64,000 bases of DNA from the NCBI GenBank assembly GCA_003854985.1, contig RQOG01000136.1, positions 1 to 64,000 on the forward strand, read 5' to 3'. The notes under the pieces were generated by a model, which searched no databases, was not told the DNA's origin, and saw only the letters and a list, made by a program, of their open reading frames with translations. The stretch is from Calditrichota bacterium (GTDB lineage: Bacteria > Calditrichota > Calditrichia > Calditrichales > Calditrichaceae). Each line of letters opens with the position of its first letter. The stretch's first letter is position 1. Made by a program: the position numbers and the translations under genes. This document shows positions 52,781 through 61,765 of the stretch, in pieces.

Positions 52781-55700
52781 ATGAACATCGCAAAAATAAT
52801 GAAAACCCTGATTATTACGCTATTGATCTTTCCTTTTATTATGTCCGCTCAGCATATTCCTAGCAAAGAAAGGGGAGATGCAAAGTATCGCCGTAAAGCA
52901 CAAATGGAAGGAAATCAAATCCGGGCGTCTATCTTTAATCACGGTCAGACAGGAAGATATGGAGGAGAATATCCAATCACTGAACAGACACCATACGAAT
53001 GGCCTAAGAATACTGGAAAGGTATATTTAGCGCTCACTGGAATATTTGTCGGCGGGGAAGTTAAGGATAATGATAATGCAATCAGAAAAATTGTTGACGT
53101 TTGTAATTACCGTAATTCGCCGGAAGGCGATTCATGGAATTTTGAGCCGATTCCAGGATATTTTAATGAAAATATTGAGAGTATTGCCAACTCTATGGAT
53201 CCTTCAACGTGGCCTCCATATTGGCCGGATAAAATGGATGCAGATGTTGATCCTGGCTGGCCAGGAAGCTGGAACGGATATTTTGGCCGGGACAAATTTA
53301 ATGCCGACCAGGAAATTTATTACAAAGCATCAGATGATAAATATAACCATCCCAATAATAGCAATTACTATCCGGACACTACCGACTTATCGAGAAGAGG
53401 GCTTGGGATAGTACTAGATGTAAGAGTTATGGCATGGTCGCAGGTGCTGGTGGAAGATGTTGTTTATATTCTTCATAAGATTAAAAATGACGGTACGAAA
53501 AATATCGAGAAGGTTGGCGTTACTATCTGGCACGCTGATTTTGTAGGCGGTGATGGTGATTCACAGGATGATATTTCTGAATTCGACCTGCTTGAGGATA
53601 TTGCCTGGAGCCGTGACCGCGACCATAAAGCGCCGACTTTTGGATCGGATCCTGTCGGTATAGTCGGTGTAGCTTTCCTGGAAACACCGGGTAATGCGGT
53701 GGATAGAATTGATAATGACGGTGATGGAGAATCAGGTCCGGTTGTTACGCAAGCATTAATATTAGAAGAAATTCCGGACAACCTGATAGATGATAATCAA
53801 AACGGCTTGATCGATGAGAATGAAACACATATTCCATTTCAGGATCAAGTTGGCGTCGGGTATAAAGATATGATAGACAATGACAACGATGGCGAGGAAG
53901 GCGGTCCAATAATTCTGCCGAAAATGGTTGCCGATGCAAGCAGCGACAGCTGGTTCAGATGGCCACCAAATCCGGAGAATGACGAGCTACAAAATGGTAA
54001 AGTCCATATTCTTATGTTAGGCAATGATGATCTTGGCTTTGCCTTTGCGGATTATATAGATAATGATGATGATGGCGAAGAAGATAGTCCGGTAATCACA
54101 CAAACTATTATTGATCAGGTAGCTACAGATTTATATAAACGTTATGCTGTACCCGGGAGTAAAGTTATTCTATATGATGTTGATCAATCGGATTTAGGTA
54201 AAAAATATGCAGATGGGATAGATAACGATAATAATGGCGCCATTGATGAATATATTGATGAAGGTATTGATGAAATGATTGATGAAGCCCGTGATGATGG
54301 TATTGATAATGATGGTGATTGGGATCCTTTTAGAGATGATGTTGGCCTTGATGGTTTAGCTGATACGGGTGATGAAGGTGAAAACGATGGGATGCCAACT
54401 CCGGGAAGAAATGGTTTTCCGGGAGAGCCGAGTATCGATGTTACAGATGTGGCTGAAACGGATCAAATAGGTATTACAAACGCACAATATATTGCAGCCG
54501 GAGGGCTCAATATAAATAATGAAATCTCAATGTATAATAACTTTATGGTTCCCGGCCAATTTTATGATCCGCAGCTTGTTGTGGCAGGAGAATATGATTT
54601 ATTCATCAGTACGGGATTATTCCCTTTACGAGCAGGTCAGACGGAACCATTCTCCATAGCGGTAATTCTTGGAAATGGCCCCGCATCTGATCCGGATGGT
54701 TTAATAAGAAAGCAGAACGTACTTACAAAAAGAACCAGAGCGCAAGAAACCTATAATAATGATTATCAGTTTGCCAATGCGCCTATCACACCGAATTTAA
54801 CGGCTATTCCCGGGGATAATAAAGTAACGCTTTATTGGAATGATGTTGCGGAAAATTCGTTTGACAGTTATATCAATAATATTGGCGGTCAGGGATATGA
54901 TTTCGAAGGTTATAAACTTTATAGGGCGTCAGATCCTGCCTTTGAGGATGCTACAAATATAACAAATGGTTATGGTTCCCTAATTTTCAAAACGCCTATT
55001 GTCCAGTTTGATCTGGTAGATGGTTATTTTGGATTCGATTCCGTTGGCTTGGATGGTATTCATTACAATCTTGGTAATAATTCAGGTTTAAAACATACCT
55101 ATATTGATACCGATGTCAAAAATGGATTTACTTATTATTATGCCCTGGTTTCCTATGATTTTGGATTTCCTGTGGGAAATATTATTCCGACCGAATGCCC
55201 TATCAGAATTTCTGTTCAATCCGATGGTTCTGTAAAACTCGGACCAAATGTAGTACAAGTGATACCAGAAGCTCCTGCGGCCGGCTATGAAGAAGCAAGC
55301 CTTGGTAATGTTGAGTTATTGGAAGGAACTACTACAGGAATCGTATCCTATGAAATTATCGATCCGAATAGAATTAAAGATGGTCATGTATATTACATTA
55401 GTTTTGAAGATACTTTAAGACCTGGCGGAGTCGGGCAAAATGATACGTTGACTACATTAAACTTCACATTATTTGATTCCACGGCCAATAGTATTTTAAT
55501 AGACCGGAATCCTAATGTTTTTGATCCTGAATATGAGCAACCAATGGTTGATGGTTTCAGATTATCATTCAAAAATGAAAAGCTGGTAGGATTGAATGCC
55601 AGCAAATCAGGATGGAACAATACTGAAATTCCAAAATTTGCTTTCCAAAAATTTGTTTATACCGGTGGAATTAAAGGAGAAGAAAGGCCAAATGATTATG

Positions 55701-56425
55701 AAATAATATTCGGCGATGTTGGCATTGATACTTCCTCTGCGGTTACTTTAGGCGGCCGGGAATTTCCGGCTATACCGGTTAATTTTAAAGTTCGTAATTT
55801 GAGTGAAGACAGATATATTGACTTTGCCTTTTTTGAAGTTGATACCGATTATGGCACACCAGGAATGCTTTCAGCTCGCGGTGCCTTTAAAGATCGTATT
55901 GTTTTTCTGGAGCCTAATATTTCCGGCACTCTGGTATATACCTGGTGGTTTTTTCTGTCTGTTGAACCTGATACTGCAAGCGGTTACCGCATTCCTGATA
56001 ACGGCGATCAGGCAAATATTATATTAAGCAAGCCATTTCTTTCCAGTGATATGTTCCGATTTATTGCTAAAAGCGCCAAGATTAACCAAAGTCTGGCCGC
56101 ACAAGATATGAATAAAATAAAAGTAGTTCCGAATCCTTATTTGGCGGCGGCTTTTTGGGAACCCCAGAACCAATATAACAGCGGAAGAGGAGAAAGATCC
56201 ATTCATTTTACTCATTTACCTCAAAAATGTACGATCAGAATATATACAGTGAACGGCGAACTTGTTGATACAATTGAACATGATAGTAAATTGAACGGCG
56301 GGTCTACTGCCTATTGGGATTTATTAACAAAAGATAATCTTTCCATTTCTTATGGCATCTATATTTTTCATGTGGATGCACCGGGAATTGGCGAAAAAAT
56401 TGGCAAATTTGCAGTTATAAAGTGA
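52781..56425 (+). CDS. Large secreted protein with Asp-rich calcium-type repeats, partner of the TonB receptor
   Basis: 1214 residues. A signal peptide (MNIAKIMKTLIITLLIFPFIMSAQ) follows a GGAG site. The first ~300 residues are a domain I do not recognise. Residues about 305-525 hold five or six DxDxDG-type loops (DRIDNDGDGE, DDNQNGLIDENE, DNDNDGEEGG, DNDDDGEEDS, DNDNNGAIDEY, DNDGDWDPF), as in thrombospondin-3/dockerin-like calcium sites. A fibronectin-III-like part (LTAIPGDNKVTLYWND) and other beta-domains follow, ending in an Ig-like C-terminal domain (VVPNPYLAA to GKFAVIK) related to sorting or FlgD-type domains. Gene order suggests a surface partner of the TonB receptor in SusD's position, though unrelated in sequence. 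Confidence 0.85.
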   Translation: MNIAKIMKTLIITLLIFPFIMSAQHIPSKERGDAKYRRKAQMEGNQIRASIFNHGQTGRYGGEYPITEQTPYEWPKNTGKVYLALTGIFVGGEVKDNDNAIRKIVDVCNYRNSPEGDSWNFEPIPGYFNENIESIANSMDPSTWPPYWPDKMDADVDPGWPGSWNGYFGRDKFNADQEIYYKASDDKYNHPNNSNYYPDTTDLSRRGLGIVLDVRVMAWSQVLVEDVVYILHKIKNDGTKNIEKVGVTIWHADFVGGDGDSQDDISEFDLLEDIAWSRDRDHKAPTFGSDPVGIVGVAFLETPGNAVDRIDNDGDGESGPVVTQALILEEIPDNLIDDNQNGLIDENETHIPFQDQVGVGYKDMIDNDNDGEEGGPIILPKMVADASSDSWFRWPPNPENDELQNGKVHILMLGNDDLGFAFADYIDNDDDGEEDSPVITQTIIDQVATDLYKRYAVPGSKVILYDVDQSDLGKKYADGIDNDNNGAIDEYIDEGIDEMIDEARDDGIDNDGDWDPFRDDVGLDGLADTGDEGENDGMPTPGRNGFPGEPSIDVTDVAETDQIGITNAQYIAAGGLNINNEISMYNNFMVPGQFYDPQLVVAGEYDLFISTGLFPLRAGQTEPFSIAVILGNGPASDPDGLIRKQNVLTKRTRAQETYNNDYQFANAPITPNLTAIPGDNKVTLYWNDVAENSFDSYINNIGGQGYDFEGYKLYRASDPAFEDATNITNGYGSLIFKTPIVQFDLVDGYFGFDSVGLDGIHYNLGNNSGLKHTYIDTDVKNGFTYYYALVSYDFGFPVGNIIPTECPIRISVQSDGSVKLGPNVVQVIPEAPAAGYEEASLGNVELLEGTTTGIVSYEIIDPNRIKDGHVYYISFEDTLRPGGVGQNDTLTTLNFTLFDSTANSILIDRNPNVFDPEYEQPMVDGFRLSFKNEKLVGLNASKSGWNNTEIPKFAFQKFVYTGGIKGEERPNDYEIIFGDVGIDTSSAVTLGGREFPAIPVNFKVRNLSEDRYIDFAFFEVDTDYGTPGMLSARGAFKDRIVFLEPNISGTLVYTWWFFLSVEPDTASGYRIPDNGDQANIILSKPFLSSDMFRFIAKSAKINQSLAAQDMNKIKVVPNPYLAAAFWEPQNQYNSGRGERSIHFTHLPQKCTIRIYTVNGELVDTIEHDSKLNGGSTAYWDLLTKDNLSISYGIYIFHVDAPGIGEKIGKFAVIK

Positions 56426-56436
56426 AAGGATAGACC

Positions 56437-57456
56437 GTGAAGAAGATAACAATATTGATAACTATCCTGTTTTTACTATTTTTCTCAGGATCAGTGTTTG
56501 CCGGTGTTTCCAAAACAGGAACTTCAGCTTCTAAATTTCTTAGTTTTTCCATTGGACCAAGAGCTATTGCTATGGGCGGAGCATTCTCTTCTATTTGTAA
56601 TGATGCTTCTGCGATGTATTGGAATTCAGCGGGAATAGCCCAGCTTGGTAAAAACGAAGTTATGTTTACACATACCAATTGGCTTGCAGATATACAAATA
56701 AACTATGTTGGACTGGTAATGCCGCTGGGTCAATTTGGGAATATAGGTGTAAATATTACGGCAATGACAATGGGTGATATGGAAGAAACCACGGAATTTT
56801 ATCCAGAAGGTACGGGAAATACATTTGGAGCAGGCAGTTATGCTTTCGGCCTTTCCTATGGCAGATATTTATATACGAATTTTATGATTGGAGTAAATCT
56901 GAAATATATAAGAGAAAATATTTCTCAATCAAACGCACAGGGTCTGGCAATAGATATAGGTACCATATTTACAACGCCCTTCTGGGGAGTAAAATTTGCC
57001 ACCAGCATCACCAATTTTGGCACGAAAATGCAAATGACCGGTGATGATATGCTCATTAAAAAAGGACTTGATGATACGCGAAGCGGTTCAAATGATCAGT
57101 TGGATACCTATTTAGCTACGGATGCCTTTGAACTTCCATTACGTCTGCAGATAGGCGTTTCGAAGGACCTTTTGATCAGTGAACAAAGGCTAACGCTGGC
57201 ATTTGACGCCGCGCATCCTAATGACAATACTGAATATGTAAATTTTGGTGCAGAGCTGGCGCTTTTGAATGAAATGGTATTTTTACGCGGCGGTTATAAA
57301 ACCTTATTCATTGAATATCCGGAGGAGGGCTTGACCTTGGGCGGCGGCTTTAATTATAACCATTTTGACAGTTATGGACTTCAGGTAGATTATGCCTATC
57401 AGCAGATGAAGTATTTAGGAGATTTACATACATTTGGTTTTATTTTTAGATTTTAA
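56437..57456 (+). CDS. PorV/PorQ family outer-membrane protein
   Basis: 339 residues. The signal peptide is followed by the PorV/UPF0164 signature: FLSFSIGPRAIAMGGAFSSI, DASAMYWNSAGIA and GFNYNHFDSYGLQVDYAY near the end, with barrel strands throughout and a C-terminal aromatic (FIFRF). PorV binds the C-terminal domains of type IX cargo and shuttles them at the outer membrane. The start is GTG with AAAGGA upstream, 11 bases after the stop of the large secreted protein. Being in the same operon as proteins with C-terminal Ig-like or sorting domains, it may be their dedicated shuttle. Confidence 0.88.
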   Translation: MKKITILITILFLLFFSGSVFAGVSKTGTSASKFLSFSIGPRAIAMGGAFSSICNDASAMYWNSAGIAQLGKNEVMFTHTNWLADIQINYVGLVMPLGQFGNIGVNITAMTMGDMEETTEFYPEGTGNTFGAGSYAFGLSYGRYLYTNFMIGVNLKYIRENISQSNAQGLAIDIGTIFTTPFWGVKFATSITNFGTKMQMTGDDMLIKKGLDDTRSGSNDQLDTYLATDAFELPLRLQIGVSKDLLISEQRLTLAFDAAHPNDNTEYVNFGAELALLNEMVFLRGGYKTLFIEYPEEGLTLGGGFNYNHFDSYGLQVDYAYQQMKYLGDLHTFGFIFRF

Positions 57457-57470
57457 ACATTTTAATGAAG

Positions 57471-57536
57471 GAGAGGAGGTATAGAAACAAAGAGTATAAT
57501 TTGCGTTTAATTGTCAATTAATCAAATTTAGGAGGA
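57471..57536 (+). promoter_or_regulatory. Leader with two Shine-Dalgarno stretches, TATAAT box and 15-base palindrome
   Basis: GAGAGGAGGT near 57471 has no gene after it. TATAAT at 57495-57500 lacks a -35 box, and TTAATTG-T-CAATTAA at 57507-57521 is a perfect palindrome. AGGAGGAG near 57530 is the true ribosome site of the next gene. This may be an internal promoter with an operator, or a site that sets extra expression of the starch-binding protein. Confidence 0.4.
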
Positions 57537-57541
57537 GTTAA

Positions 57542-59776
57542 ATGAAAAAGTTAACCATACTTTTAGCTTTATTAGTATTTTGCGGATTTACTGTGTTGTC
57601 CGCGCAACCTGTAGAAGTGTATTATGTCACTTTTAAGGTTGATATGAATATAAAAATGTTGATGGGCGAATTTGATTCTTTATTACAGGAAGTAAGAATG
57701 ACCGGTACGCTAACTTCACCCAACTGGGATCCGCCGACGGCTCCCATATTGACTGACGAAGATGGCGATGGCATTTTCCAGACTACTTTACAACTAATGT
57801 CGGGCGACTATGAGTATAAATATTTAATCGGCGATGCCTGGGGAAATGATGAAAGCCTTGTTTCAAACAGGGCTATCACAGTTTCAGGTGATCAGGAATT
57901 AGACCCGGTATTTTATTCGAACATGTCTGAACCGGAATTTCCGGCCGTTGGAGATGGCAAAATCGCTTTAAGATTAAATGTTAATATGAGCCGACAAAGA
58001 CAGATCGGGGCTTTTAATCCGGCTTCTCATGTTGTACGCAGTGCCGGTTCATTCCAGGGCTGGGCTCCCGCGGATGCTCCGGATATGGAAGATGATGACG
58101 AGAATTTAATTTATACGGTAGTATATGAAGTTGATACTTCAGAAACCTATGAATATAAGTATTTAATAGGGACGGACTGGGGGCAGGATGAATCCAGCAA
58201 CCGATTTGTTACAGTAGGTGTGAATGATACCGCAATTTCTCCTGTATATTTCAACAATGAACCTTACGATCCTAATTTTTCACCGGATTCTGTTAATGTT
58301 ACTTTTCAGTTGGATATGTCGACAAGAACTTTGGAAGGTTTATTTGATCCTGAAGAAGATAGTGTTGTAGTTGCTGGTTCTTTTAACGGCTGGAACAACG
58401 CTAATGAAAACTATTTTACTGATGCGGATGAAGATACGGTATATACAGGTGTTTGGAAAATACCCGGAAATCAGAATATTGAATACAAATTTGTCATTAA
58501 TGCCAGTACATGGGAAAGTGTTGCGAATCGGATAGCAGTTTTAGGGGATGCTGATGTTGTTTTACCTAAGGTGTATTTTAATAATGACAGTATTGTTTCC
58601 CAGATTATCGATGGCGATATCGAATTTATCGTAAAAATGGATGTATTTGATGAACTCGGCGTATTTAATAATACTATGGATTCATTAAAAGTACGCGGTG
58701 ATTTTAATGGCTGGGGAGACAGCGATCCTACAAAATCGCAGATGAACCAGGATTTTTTAGATCCAAATCGTTGGTTCTTAAGCGTTCCATTTGTTCAAAC
58801 GCCATCGGATGAAGAAAAACTCTTCAAGTATGTTGTAGTGCTTAATAATCCGATTAAAGATAGCTGGACAGATGGTTATGAAAGACCATGTTTCCATGGG
58901 GGGGGCAATCGTTCAGTAACCTTGGATGAAGGAACTGCAGAACATTATTATGACGATATTCATCCGGACTGGGTTATTGAAGATGATGTGTATCTAAATG
59001 TCAATTTCAGGATAGATATGCGCCCGGCAATGGATCCTTTGGTTCAGGGTTCTGATTTATTTGATCCGGCCACCAGTGATACCTTATGGTATATTTGTGA
59101 ACAACCATCATGGGCTGCCGTCATGGGATGGGAAGATTCAGATCAAATGAAATATTTGTATTTTACCGATGATGATAATGACAGTATTTATACGGCGACA
59201 TTAACAGTAAATTCCGCAGAGTTATCAAATGCTACCTTTAATGCTTTCGTATATCGTTATGCATTTTATGATCAAAGCGCAGGCGCCTGGGTTTCCGAAC
59301 CATCCGGTTATTCGAACTTCGCGTATCGTACCAGATATATTGGTCAAAATGCAGCCAGATCATTTCCTGTAAATCCCTGGCCTATGCCTCTGGACACTTG
59401 GACAAACAAGGAAATTAAACCAGATCAGGAAACCGATCCGTTTAAATCATACCAGGATTATGTATCTATTCGTCCTGAATTACCTGAAGGCGTAATTAAC
59501 AATTATACGCTCAACCAAAACTATCCAAACCCGTTTAATCCGCAGACCAGTATCTCCTACTCTTTGCCAAGACCTGGACAGGTAAGTCTGATTATTTATA
59601 ATGTACTTGGACAGAAAGTAAAAACATTAATTAACGGCAAAGCCGATGCCGGAACGCATTATCATGTTTGGAAAGGCGTTGACGATCGGGGCAATAAAGT
59701 CGCATCGGGTATATATTTCTACAAATTAGAAGCCGAGAACTTTTCAGCAATAAAGAAAATGGTTCTGGTTAAATAA
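57542..59776 (+). CDS. Secreted protein of five starch-binding-like modules with T9SS sorting domain (SusE/F analogue)
   Basis: 744 residues. After the signal peptide come five modules of about 105-125 residues, beginning near 25, 138, 252, 360 and 475. The second to fourth show the CBM20/CBM48-type core: SAGSFQGWAP, VAGSFNGWNNAN, RGDFNGWGDSD, each followed by an acidic DxDxD turn and a YEYKYLIG/IEYKFVIN strand. There is no catalytic domain. The last ~75 residues are a T9SS type A sorting domain (NYPNPFNPQTSISYS to KKMVLVK). The natural reading is a surface alpha-glucan-binding protein that does the job of SusE/SusF. It is closed by a strong terminator. Confidence 0.9.
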   Translation: MKKLTILLALLVFCGFTVLSAQPVEVYYVTFKVDMNIKMLMGEFDSLLQEVRMTGTLTSPNWDPPTAPILTDEDGDGIFQTTLQLMSGDYEYKYLIGDAWGNDESLVSNRAITVSGDQELDPVFYSNMSEPEFPAVGDGKIALRLNVNMSRQRQIGAFNPASHVVRSAGSFQGWAPADAPDMEDDDENLIYTVVYEVDTSETYEYKYLIGTDWGQDESSNRFVTVGVNDTAISPVYFNNEPYDPNFSPDSVNVTFQLDMSTRTLEGLFDPEEDSVVVAGSFNGWNNANENYFTDADEDTVYTGVWKIPGNQNIEYKFVINASTWESVANRIAVLGDADVVLPKVYFNNDSIVSQIIDGDIEFIVKMDVFDELGVFNNTMDSLKVRGDFNGWGDSDPTKSQMNQDFLDPNRWFLSVPFVQTPSDEEKLFKYVVVLNNPIKDSWTDGYERPCFHGGGNRSVTLDEGTAEHYYDDIHPDWVIEDDVYLNVNFRIDMRPAMDPLVQGSDLFDPATSDTLWYICEQPSWAAVMGWEDSDQMKYLYFTDDDNDSIYTATLTVNSAELSNATFNAFVYRYAFYDQSAGAWVSEPSGYSNFAYRTRYIGQNAARSFPVNPWPMPLDTWTNKEIKPDQETDPFKSYQDYVSIRPELPEGVINNYTLNQNYPNPFNPQTSISYSLPRPGQVSLIIYNVLGQKVKTLINGKADAGTHYHVWKGVDDRGNKVASGIYFYKLEAENFSAIKKMVLVK

Positions 59777-59795
59777 CCAGCCAAATTTTCAAACA

Positions 59796-59832
59796 ATATG
59801 CCGGTTCCAGATTCGGGACCGGCATATTTTTA
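59796..59832 (+). terminator. Rho-independent terminator of the TonB-receptor operon
   Basis: ATATGCCGGTTCC, a six-base loop (AGATTC) and GGGACCGGCATAT, followed by TTTTA; 13 pairs including one T-G. It ends the operon that begins at 48228. Confidence 0.95.
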
Positions 59833-59833
59833 T

Positions 59834-59901
59834 GTGATGAATGATTATCGGTTAAATCACTATGTTCAGCAGAAAAATTTTTCTGTTAAATACAGTGATT
59901 T
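59834..59901. promoter_or_regulatory. Nested palindromes upstream of the symporter-regulator operon
   Basis: AAATCACT (59854-59861) and AGTGATTT (59894-59901) flank CAGAAAAATTTTTCTG (59870-59885), a perfect 16-base palindrome. A further GTGAT half-site is at 59834-59838. The arrangement ends 21 bases before the symporter ATG, so it lies in the promoter or leader of the symporter-TrmB operon and looks like a compound operator. Confidence 0.6.
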
Positions 59902-59922
59902 CAACGAACCAGGGAGTACAAT

Positions 59923-61734
59923 ATGTCTCTTCTCGATTACTCAATTGTAATGATTTATATTATCGGAATGGTTTTTGTCGGTTTATATTTCCAACGCAAA
60001 GCTTCAGGTAATATCGATTCGTATTTTTTAGGCAACAGAAATCTGCCCTGGTGGGCTCTTGGCGCTTCCGGGATGTCTTCTAATCTTGATATCAGCGGGA
60101 CTATGATTAATACCGCATTTATTTTTGCTTTAGGCGCTGCAGGATTTTTTATAGAAATCCGTGGAGGCGTTACATTAATCATGGCCTTTTTAATGATCTT
60201 CCAGGGGAAATGGAACCGCCGGGCTTTAGTTATGACGCTGGCGGAATGGATGCATTTTCGCTTCGGTAAAGACAAACAGGGCGATACGGCCAGATTAATA
60301 GCTGCATTCTCTATTATTATCATGACCATTGCCATGATCACTTATTTTGCCATCGGTTCCGGAAAATTTATCGGGGAATTTTTAGGTATACCGGCTTTCT
60401 GGGGATTGTCTTCTGAATTCTGGGCCGCAACGCTGATGATTGTGCTGGCTATGATTTATACGGTAGCCAGCGGATTATATGGCGTAGTTTGGACCGATGT
60501 ATTCCAGGGATTACTAATTTTTGGTACGATTATTTTCATATGCGTACTGGCTTTGATAAGCATTGATCTGCCGGATACTTTTCAGGTTTCCGTACCATTG
60601 AGAGATGGCAGATTTATGGCATTGGAAACAACTAAAGAGGCCTGGACAAGCATCTGGCCTACCTGGACTCTGGATATGCCGGCCGAATCCACCTATTCCA
60701 TTTATAACCTGTTTGGTATTGCCATTCTTTTCTACCTGATAAAGGTTACTTTGGAAGGCAGCGGTGGGACGAGTCAGTATATGATTCAGCGATTTTTTGC
60801 CTCCCGCAGCGATCGTGAATCCGGCCTCTTATCTTTGTTCTGGACATTCCTGCTTTCATTCCGCTGGCCTTTTATAGCGGCAATTGCTACGCTGGGGATT
60901 ATTTTTGGCGCTCAACAGGGCGTTATCCAGGATCCTGAAACGGTTCTGCCGGTTGTCATAAATCAGATGGTTCCGATTGGAATTAAAGGTTTATTGGTGG
61001 CAGGATTAATGGCGGCGGCGATGTCAACTTTTGATTCTACGGTTAATGCCGGCGCAGCTTACTGGGTTAAAGACGTTTATCAAACCTATATCAATCCCAA
61101 CGCTACATCAAAGCAATTAATCATGCATGGACGCTGGTCATCGATAATTATAGTAATTTTGGGTTTGGGCTTTATGCTTTTTATAAGAAATATCAATGAA
61201 ATATGGGGTTGGATCACATCCAGCCTGGGCGCCGGATTGTTAATTCCTACGCTGGCCCGCTGGTACTGGTGGCGGATGAATGGATATGGATTTTCGGCCG
61301 GAACCGTTGTAGGTATGCTGGCCGCTGTATTACAGCGTGCATTTTTACCGGATATTCCCGAATATTATGCCTTTACTATTGCCACAGTTTCATCGCTAAT
61401 AGGCATGATTATCGGCACTTATTTATCGGAGCCGACCAATGAGGCGGTTTTAATGGTGTTTTACAAACGTACGCGGCCATTTGGATTCTGGGGGCCAATC
61501 AAAGCAAAAATTTCCCAGGAAACCATGGGCCGGATTAACCAGGAAAACCGTAGAGATATTCTTTCAACTTTTTTTGCCGTTCCCTGGCAGGTAGTTTTGT
61601 TTTTAACGGGAATGACTGTTATTTTTAAGCGCTGGGACGAGTTCAGCTGGTTGTTAGTTTTATTAATTGCTTTATCGACCGGACTATATTTCAGCTGGTT
61701 TCGTCATTTGTCTTCAGAGGTTAAAGTAGAATAA
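59923..61734 (+). CDS. Sodium:solute symporter family protein
   Basis: 603 residues with about 14 hydrophobic segments. It has the SSS core: GNRNLPWWALGASGMSSNLD in the first helices, SGLYGVVWTDVFQG, and GLLVAGLMAAAMSTFDSTVNAG, where the Ser/Thr near the sodium site sits. SSS carriers import sugars, amino acids or vitamins with sodium. Between a glucan-binding operon and a TrmB-type sugar regulator, maltose or glucose is the likely cargo, but the family does not allow a sequence-based substrate call. CCAGGGAG precedes the ATG; the regulator gene follows after 31 bases. Confidence 0.92.
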   Translation: MSLLDYSIVMIYIIGMVFVGLYFQRKASGNIDSYFLGNRNLPWWALGASGMSSNLDISGTMINTAFIFALGAAGFFIEIRGGVTLIMAFLMIFQGKWNRRALVMTLAEWMHFRFGKDKQGDTARLIAAFSIIIMTIAMITYFAIGSGKFIGEFLGIPAFWGLSSEFWAATLMIVLAMIYTVASGLYGVVWTDVFQGLLIFGTIIFICVLALISIDLPDTFQVSVPLRDGRFMALETTKEAWTSIWPTWTLDMPAESTYSIYNLFGIAILFYLIKVTLEGSGGTSQYMIQRFFASRSDRESGLLSLFWTFLLSFRWPFIAAIATLGIIFGAQQGVIQDPETVLPVVINQMVPIGIKGLLVAGLMAAAMSTFDSTVNAGAAYWVKDVYQTYINPNATSKQLIMHGRWSSIIIVILGLGFMLFIRNINEIWGWITSSLGAGLLIPTLARWYWWRMNGYGFSAGTVVGMLAAVLQRAFLPDIPEYYAFTIATVSSLIGMIIGTYLSEPTNEAVLMVFYKRTRPFGFWGPIKAKISQETMGRINQENRRDILSTFFAVPWQVVLFLTGMTVIFKRWDEFSWLLVLLIALSTGLYFSWFRHLSSEVKVE

Positions 61735-61765
61735 AAATTTAACGTTTAATTACCGGGAGGATAAA

